Below, in pieces: positions 6,250-10,036 of a DNA stretch of 10,036 nucleotides (position 1 is its first letter; the number at the start of each line of letters is the position of its first letter). The position numbers were made by a program, and so were the translations under genes. The notes below the pieces were generated by a model. That model saw only the letters and a program-made list of their open reading frames with translations. It was not told the origin of the DNA and did not search any database. Location of the stretch: contig CAKKRA010000069.1 in assembly GCA_919902475.1 (NCBI GenBank), positions 1-10,036 on the forward strand, read 5' to 3'. This stretch comes from Nitrospiria bacterium (GTDB lineage: Bacteria > Nitrospirota > CAKKRA01 > 9FT-COMBO-42-15).

Positions 6250-7431
6250 CTAAAACATTGTCCCAAAGGAGAAGTAGAGCGCTGCATCTCTTTTTGCATC
6301 AGTAATGCTTTGGGCAAACTCAATATTATGATATAACGGTATCTTGCCGTATATGAACATGAGGAATCTTAAAGCTGCGCCAATGCTTGCCTCTGTGTTT
6401 TCAAACTTTGCGTTCTTGCTGTCGTTCCATACATGGCCGGCATCGCCAAAGACTGCAAAGTCAAGCCTCTTTGCAAGAAATAGATCCATTGGCAGCACTA
6501 CATAATTTATCTCAAATAATGGATATCGCAGTTCAAGATTTCCAAGCAGAATCCTTGTGCCGTGGAATTCATGATAATCATAGCCGCGAAGGCTGTCCTG
6601 ACCTCCTAATGGAAACACCAAAACATCGTTCTCTTTATATCCAGCCATCAGCCTTGTTGCAGCAACGAGCCTTTTTCCATATTTCCAGTGCTGATTAAAA
6701 TTGTAATTTGCATACCCCCTGATCTCGCCTTCATAATTTCTGTAATAAAAATCGCTGCCGAGATTTTTTTCGCCAAAATCGCCGTGTATATTAAACTGTA
6801 TGCCGGATATTGGCCCGATTTCCTGATATACAACATTATCCCATACAATACTTGCGCCAATTGCTGCCTGCTGGTATCTTTTGTATGGCGCGCCCGGATA
6901 TTCCCTAAATTCCTCAAAAACCTCTTTCAAAGTATATACAGCGTCAACTCTTAGATTTTTTGATATTGGAAAGCTCACTAAGAAATTTCCGCCCCTCTCC
7001 CTAAACCATTCCTCATCTTCATCAGTTTTGCTATCGCTGTTTTCAATATATGTGTATCTCTCAAAGAGGTTTATTCCGAATGCTGGCCAAAACCGCATGT
7101 AAGTATATCCAGCTTGAAGGTGTGTGCGTCCGCTGTTGAATCCATAACCACCTATTGCCTCAACCTGATGGCTGCCGAGATAATCACTTCCGTACAGATA
7201 GAGTCCTGTAATAAAGCCGTCTGCTGGATTGTAATCAATATACGGCAATAAAAGATCTGCTGACGCCCTGAAGGAATAGTCCCTTATTGCAGTAGGAGTC
7301 TGGACAGTTCTTATCTGCGGCTTCTCTTCTTTCTCATCTTCTGCAAAGGATGCTGCCGGTAATAATAAAAATATTATTGCAAAGAAGACAATAAGTTTTT
7401 TACTGCATCTTGTAGATATTGAATATCCCAT
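6250..7431 (-). CDS. POTRA-less Omp85/D15-type outer-membrane beta-barrel protein
   Basis: This 393-residue protein has a signal peptide (residues about 1-30, KKLIVFFAIIFLLLPAASFA), then a short charged linker, then about 340 residues of alternating aromatic strands. The C-terminal part carries Omp85-family marks: FPLGGQDSLRGYDYHEFHG with LRGY at 281-284, ILLGNLELRYPLF, AVFGDAGHVW, and GAALRF. It ends in YFSFGTMF with the terminal Phe typical of barrels inserted by the Bam complex. No POTRA domains precede the barrel, and the length fits about 16 strands. The start ATG lies 32 nt inside the end of the upstream lipoprotein gene. The best purine stretch (GGGAG) is about 22 nt away, so translation is probably coupled to the upstream gene. 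The two products likely work together at the outer membrane, but transport, assembly or pore functions cannot be told apart. It converges on the FGE-like gene with only 9 bp between stops. Confidence 0.87.
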   Translation of the reverse strand: MGYSISTRCSKKLIVFFAIIFLLLPAASFAEDEKEEKPQIRTVQTPTAIRDYSFRASADLLLPYIDYNPADGFITGLYLYGSDYLGSHQVEAIGGYGFNSGRTHLQAGYTYMRFWPAFGINLFERYTYIENSDSKTDEDEEWFRERGGNFLVSFPISKNLRVDAVYTLKEVFEEFREYPGAPYKRYQQAAIGASIVWDNVVYQEIGPISGIQFNIHGDFGEKNLGSDFYYRNYEGEIRGYANYNFNQHWKYGKRLVAATRLMAGYKENDVLVFPLGGQDSLRGYDYHEFHGTRILLGNLELRYPLFEINYVVLPMDLFLAKRLDFAVFGDAGHVWNDSKNAKFENTEASIGAALRFLMFIYGKIPLYHNIEFAQSITDAKRDAALYFSFGTMF

Positions 7432-9130
7432 TTCTGTATGAGCTAAAAATGATCTCCCTTTCTTTTGTCACATTCATGTAAAGATTTCCACCTGTAACAT
7501 CTGTATGTTGTGTTATGCTGCCGCCGGCAATGTTCATGGAATAGATGTTAAATATCCCGTTCCTGTCAGATACATAATTCAGCCTCTTGCCGTCAGATGA
7601 TATTGATGGCGCAAAGTCGTCAAAAATATTTTCAGTCAGACGCTCAATATTAGTTCCATCAACATTCATTACAAAGAGCTCTTTTTGTTCATTCATCTCG
7701 CGGACAAAATATATCTTACTGCCGTCAGGAGAGAATACAGGAGACTCCTCATATTCCTTTGTGTTTGTAATCTGCGCAAGATTTTTTCCATCAATATCAG
7801 CGATATAAATGTCAGTATAACCCTTTACGAGTGATGTAAAGATGAGCCTCTTGCTGTCAGGAGAAAATGATGGATGGGAATTGTGTCTGAGTGAAATCTT
7901 TACCCTTCTGCAAAAGCCTCCATCAGACGGGATAATATAAATATCATCCCTTCTCTTTTTGTTGCTTACAAAGGCGATATATTTACCATCAGGCGAGAAT
8001 GAGAGACCCAATGGCCTGATAAGCCTGTTTCTTGTTAATCTCTTTTTGTTCTTTCCATCTGCATCCATAATATACAAATCATAATCTCCCTGCTCATTTG
8101 CCTCGTCAGACAGATATGCAACCCTTTTGCTGTCAGGCGATGCAACCGGATGTATCTTCCACCCCGGACCCTTTGTCAATTGTGCAGAGGTATCCCACGG
8201 CTCTTTTTTGCCAACAACCTGTTTATTGTATTTTTCCTTCAGATAGTTTTCCCAGTCGTGCCTGATAGACTGGTCAACCTGTCCTTTTGTCGCCTTCTCA
8301 ATTGACCAGTAGGAGTTTATCTGGTTTTGAATATCTTCTGTCATTATTGCAATAGTCTCCTTACCATATTTATTAACGAGAAAATCAAAAACAGTATAGC
8401 CCTCTTTATATGCAAGGAGTATCTGCCTCGGCTTCAAATGATAAAAGCCGTTCAACTGCCTGAAGGGTATAAGCTTGCTGTCAATTGCTGCGTCGCGCAC
8501 AAGCATATCAGCATAGGAGTCAAAGTCTCCTGAGATATATTCAGCAAGGCCTTCTGTATACCACTGTGGATTAAGTATAGCATTGATATAGATTGTAATT
8601 GATCGGTATGGAAGCGAGCCGCCCATGATATACTGGTCTGAAAGATGATGCGCATATTCATGTGTAGCAACAAGCCTCAACCATTTTTGAGAGCCTCTCG
8701 GATAAAAGGTAACCCTGTTTTTAAAAAATTCGGTAAAGCCTCCTGAGCCTTCTACCTCGCCGAGTGTAATATTTGTCTGATAATAATCATCTGGAGTCAG
8801 ATATAAAAAGAACGGCGCCTTTCCCTCCTGCTGCATGCCGAGCAGGTTTGAGATGCGGGAATAGTCCTTTTCCAAAACAGCGGATAAGTCCTTTGCAAGC
8901 TCCTCTCCATCCTTATAAAAGTGCACCTGAAAATGTTCAGACTCTACTACCTTCCATGAAAAGAACCTGTCCCTTACCTTGTTTGTGCCGAATTTTTCCT
9001 CTGCGCCTGTTGATGTAAGAAATTTTCCGCCGCTGCAGCCGAATGAAAATAGGATGGATGAGATGAAAATAACGAGAAATAATTGTTTAAACCGTTTAAA
9101 CTGTTCGAGCTGTTTAAAGCGATTTTTCAT
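7400..9130 (-). CDS. Lipoprotein with gluzincin metallopeptidase (peptidase MA-like) domain and six-blade TolB/PD40 propeller
   Basis: This 576-residue protein has a positively charged N-terminus, a hydrophobic stretch (17-30) and an SFGC lipobox with Cys32. Residue +2 is Ser, which permits outer-membrane sorting. Residues about 58-300 form a peptidase MA-like domain: HFQVHFY, GGFTEFFKNRVTFYP, zinc motif HEYAH 157-161, then QWYTEGLAEY, whose Glu193 fits the third zinc ligand of gluzincins. The catalytic residues look intact. Residues 321-576 hold six PD40/WD40-like blades, seen as SPDGK or SPDSK turns near 331, 379, 423, 467 and 511 plus a last blade ending NIYKMQ at the stop. The propeller is therefore complete. 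Fused versions of peptidase MA, propeller and Omp85 barrel exist in other phyla as I recall. Here the barrel is the next, overlapping gene. No Shine-Dalgarno precedes the ATG, and the promoter suggests a leaderless transcript. The substrate is unknown. Confidence 0.87.
   Translation of the reverse strand: MKNRFKQLEQFKRFKQLFLVIFISSILFSFGCSGGKFLTSTGAEEKFGTNKVRDRFFSWKVVESEHFQVHFYKDGEELAKDLSAVLEKDYSRISNLLGMQQEGKAPFFLYLTPDDYYQTNITLGEVEGSGGFTEFFKNRVTFYPRGSQKWLRLVATHEYAHHLSDQYIMGGSLPYRSITIYINAILNPQWYTEGLAEYISGDFDSYADMLVRDAAIDSKLIPFRQLNGFYHLKPRQILLAYKEGYTVFDFLVNKYGKETIAIMTEDIQNQINSYWSIEKATKGQVDQSIRHDWENYLKEKYNKQVVGKKEPWDTSAQLTKGPGWKIHPVASPDSKRVAYLSDEANEQGDYDLYIMDADGKNKKRLTRNRLIRPLGLSFSPDGKYIAFVSNKKRRDDIYIIPSDGGFCRRVKISLRHNSHPSFSPDSKRLIFTSLVKGYTDIYIADIDGKNLAQITNTKEYEESPVFSPDGSKIYFVREMNEQKELFVMNVDGTNIERLTENIFDDFAPSISSDGKRLNYVSDRNGIFNIYSMNIAGGSITQHTDVTGGNLYMNVTKEREIIFSSYRNGIFNIYKMQ
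9084..9128. repeat. 9-bp degenerate tandem repeat inside the lipoprotein start
   Basis: Five 9-bp units follow each other: TGTTTAAAC, CGTTTAAAC, TGTTCGAGC, TGTTTAAAG, CGATTTTTC. The last is strongly degenerate. Since 9 bp is three codons, the repeat encodes residues 2-16 of the lipoprotein as KNR-FKQ-LEQ-FKR-FKQ, its charged signal-peptide n-region. Confidence 0.7.
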
Positions 9131-9137
9131 GGGGGAT

Positions 9138-9165
9138 AATGTAGCATAAAGGAAGTTTTTGTCAA
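9138..9165 (-). promoter_or_regulatory. Sigma-70-type promoter giving a leaderless or nearly leaderless transcript for the lipoprotein operon
   Basis: On the minus strand a perfect TTGACA (9165-9160) is followed after 16 bp by TACATT (9143-9138). Only 7 nt (ATCCCCC) then separate the -10 box from the ATG at 9130. Transcription usually starts 5-9 nt past the -10, so the mRNA would begin at or within about three bases of the start codon. The absence of any Shine-Dalgarno there fits. Confidence 0.6.
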
Positions 9166-9180
9166 GAGAAGAAAAAATAA

Positions 9181-9245
9181 TTGAAAAACCCTTGCATGAT
9201 ATTATAAAAATAATATAAAATACACGGCTAATATTGTGTTATACT
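9181..9245 (+). promoter_or_regulatory. AT-rich divergent promoter region with a small dyad
   Basis: Several overlapping candidates face the gene at 9277: TTGAAA (9181-9186) 16 bp from TATAAA (9203-9208), and TTGCAT (9192-9197) 16 bp from TATAAA (9214-9219). A TATACT at 9240-9245 lacks a clear -35. A perfect 7-bp dyad ATATTAT (9199-9205) / ATAATAT (9210-9216) overlaps these boxes and could be an operator, or could simply reflect AT-richness. I cannot say which promoter is used. Confidence 0.4.
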
Positions 9246-9276
9246 ATTTTAAATATTTGGTTTGTTTGATGCTTTT

Positions 9277-10029
9277 ATGGGGGTTCAAAGAAAGCTGATG
9301 TTTAAATGGATTTTGCCTTTCCTTTTGGTTTTTATTACAATAATTCCTGTTCAGGTTTATAGTGAAGAGAATGTCCTTAAAATCGGCAGGATGAAGGTGT
9401 CTGTATGGCCTGAGTATGATACCTCTGGCGTGCTTGTTGTTTATGAGGGCCGTTTTGCTGATAAGGATGCCTTTCCAGCGCAGGTTACCTTTGTCTTTCC
9501 AAAAGGCGTGACAAAGCTCACAGACGCCTGTTCCCTTTCACCAAAGGGACAGCACTTCTGCCAGATTTATGATATTGAGAAAAAGGGGGATTATAATCAG
9601 GTTTCAATGAATATGCCCTATGGCAATTTCTTCATAGACTTTCAATACGATCCTTTTAAAGGCGGCAAGGATAAGTCCTTTGAATATGTAATCCAGTCAA
9701 AATACGAGATTATGAATCTTGAGGTAAATATCCAGCAGCCCCTCCGTTCAAATAATTTTTCTATTGCGCCTGCCTCATCAAATCAGACAAAGGATAGTGA
9801 TTTTAATCAATACCATTATTCAATGAAAGACATCTCTGCAAAGCAGGAGGTCAGGTTTAAGATTAATTATATAAAAGAGGATAATAATCCTTCTATTGAT
9901 ATAAAATTCGGCGGCATGTCAAAGCCAGATACAACTAACAGGGATATTGCAATACTTGCTGCAGGTGTGATTATTATAGTAGGTTTTGGGGTTTATAGGT
10001 TTTTATTTCGGAAACACCCCTTGCCCTAA
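9277..10029 (+). CDS. Exported protein of unknown family with C-terminal membrane anchor
   Basis: I do not recognise this family. The frame opens at TTG 9262, but ATG 9277 or ATG 9298 is more plausible. From either one the protein begins with a signal peptide (FKWILPFLLVFITIIPVQVYS). None of the three starts has a good Shine-Dalgarno, and I chose 9277. Numbered from 9277 (250 residues), positions about 30-210 look beta-rich (MKVSVWPEYD, GVLVVYEGRF, AQVTFVFPKGV, NFFIDFQYDPF, EVRFKINYI), like one or two Ig-type sandwich domains. Cys85 and Cys95 could form a disulfide. Residues about 223-241 (IAILAAGVIIIVGFGVYRF) form a transmembrane helix followed by a short basic tail, giving type I topology: the sandwich in the periplasm and the tail in the cytoplasm. 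It is transcribed divergently from the lipoprotein gene. A role as a periplasmic sensor or assembly factor would be guesswork. Confidence 0.78.
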   Translation: MGVQRKLMFKWILPFLLVFITIIPVQVYSEENVLKIGRMKVSVWPEYDTSGVLVVYEGRFADKDAFPAQVTFVFPKGVTKLTDACSLSPKGQHFCQIYDIEKKGDYNQVSMNMPYGNFFIDFQYDPFKGGKDKSFEYVIQSKYEIMNLEVNIQQPLRSNNFSIAPASSNQTKDSDFNQYHYSMKDISAKQEVRFKINYIKEDNNPSIDIKFGGMSKPDTTNRDIAILAAGVIIIVGFGVYRFLFRKHPLP

Positions 10030-10036
10030 CCATCTC

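Noticed and set aside
7400..7431. Frameshift joining the propeller protein and the barrel into one broken gene
   Set aside because: The six-blade propeller closes exactly at the upstream stop. The downstream frame begins with ATG and a full signal peptide, which would be out of place in the middle of a fused chain.
9262..9276. TTG at 9262 as start of the rightward gene
   Set aside because: It adds MFDAF before an otherwise normal signal peptide, has no Shine-Dalgarno, and ATG codons at 9277 and 9298 are better, although a leaderless TTG cannot be excluded.

Overview
This window looks like a chromosomal stretch from a Gram-negative bacterium with a moderately AT-rich genome. It encodes an outer-membrane beta-barrel, a lipoprotein and several exported proteins. 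Codon use is heavy in AGA/AGG arginine and ATA isoleucine. A DUF4912 gene sits next to a GH57 glucan-branching-type enzyme, and the intergenic DNA contains large palindromes. I associate this combination with Nitrospirota or Desulfobacterota-like lineages, but that placement is inference. There are no rRNA, tRNA, transposase, phage or CRISPR features. Coding density is high and only one intergenic space exceeds 200 bp.

Left part (1-2510, + strand): the 3' end of a class I SAM methyltransferase is followed after one base by a 736-residue membrane histidine kinase (multi-TM sensor, GAF, HisKA, HATPase). The spacing implies translational coupling. The methyltransferase tail resembles the PhcB-type (3-hydroxy fatty acid methyl ester) family, so a signal-making and sensing pair is possible but unproven.

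Middle (2641-6240, + strand): a DUF4912 protein with a Rho-N/SAP-like N-terminus, then a GH57/DUF1957 1,4-alpha-glucan branching-type enzyme with all core motifs, then a secreted SUMF1/FGE-fold protein that lacks the cysteine pair of true formylglycine-generating enzymes. The 229-bp gap between the first two holds three structured elements in a row: a 127-bp imperfect palindrome that begins at the stop codon of the DUF4912 gene, a clean intrinsic terminator, and a second very GC-rich hairpin with a T-run that ends six bases before the Shine-Dalgarno of the GH57 gene. That gene starts with TTG.

Right part (9130-6250, - strand): a lipoprotein with a gluzincin metallopeptidase domain (HEYAH) and a six-blade TolB-like propeller overlaps by 32 nt with a POTRA-less Omp85/D15-type outer-membrane barrel that has its own signal peptide. 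This appears to be a two-gene outer-membrane module. Its promoter (TTGACA-16-TACATT) lies so close to the ATG that the mRNA should be leaderless or nearly so, and no Shine-Dalgarno is present. The lipoprotein N-terminus is encoded by a 9-bp degenerate tandem repeat.

Divergently, from about 9277 to 10029, is an exported protein with a C-terminal membrane anchor whose family I do not recognise. The most interesting items are the split protease-propeller/barrel module with its leaderless promoter, the structured leader of the GH57 gene, and the catalytically degenerate FGE-like protein beside the glucan enzyme.
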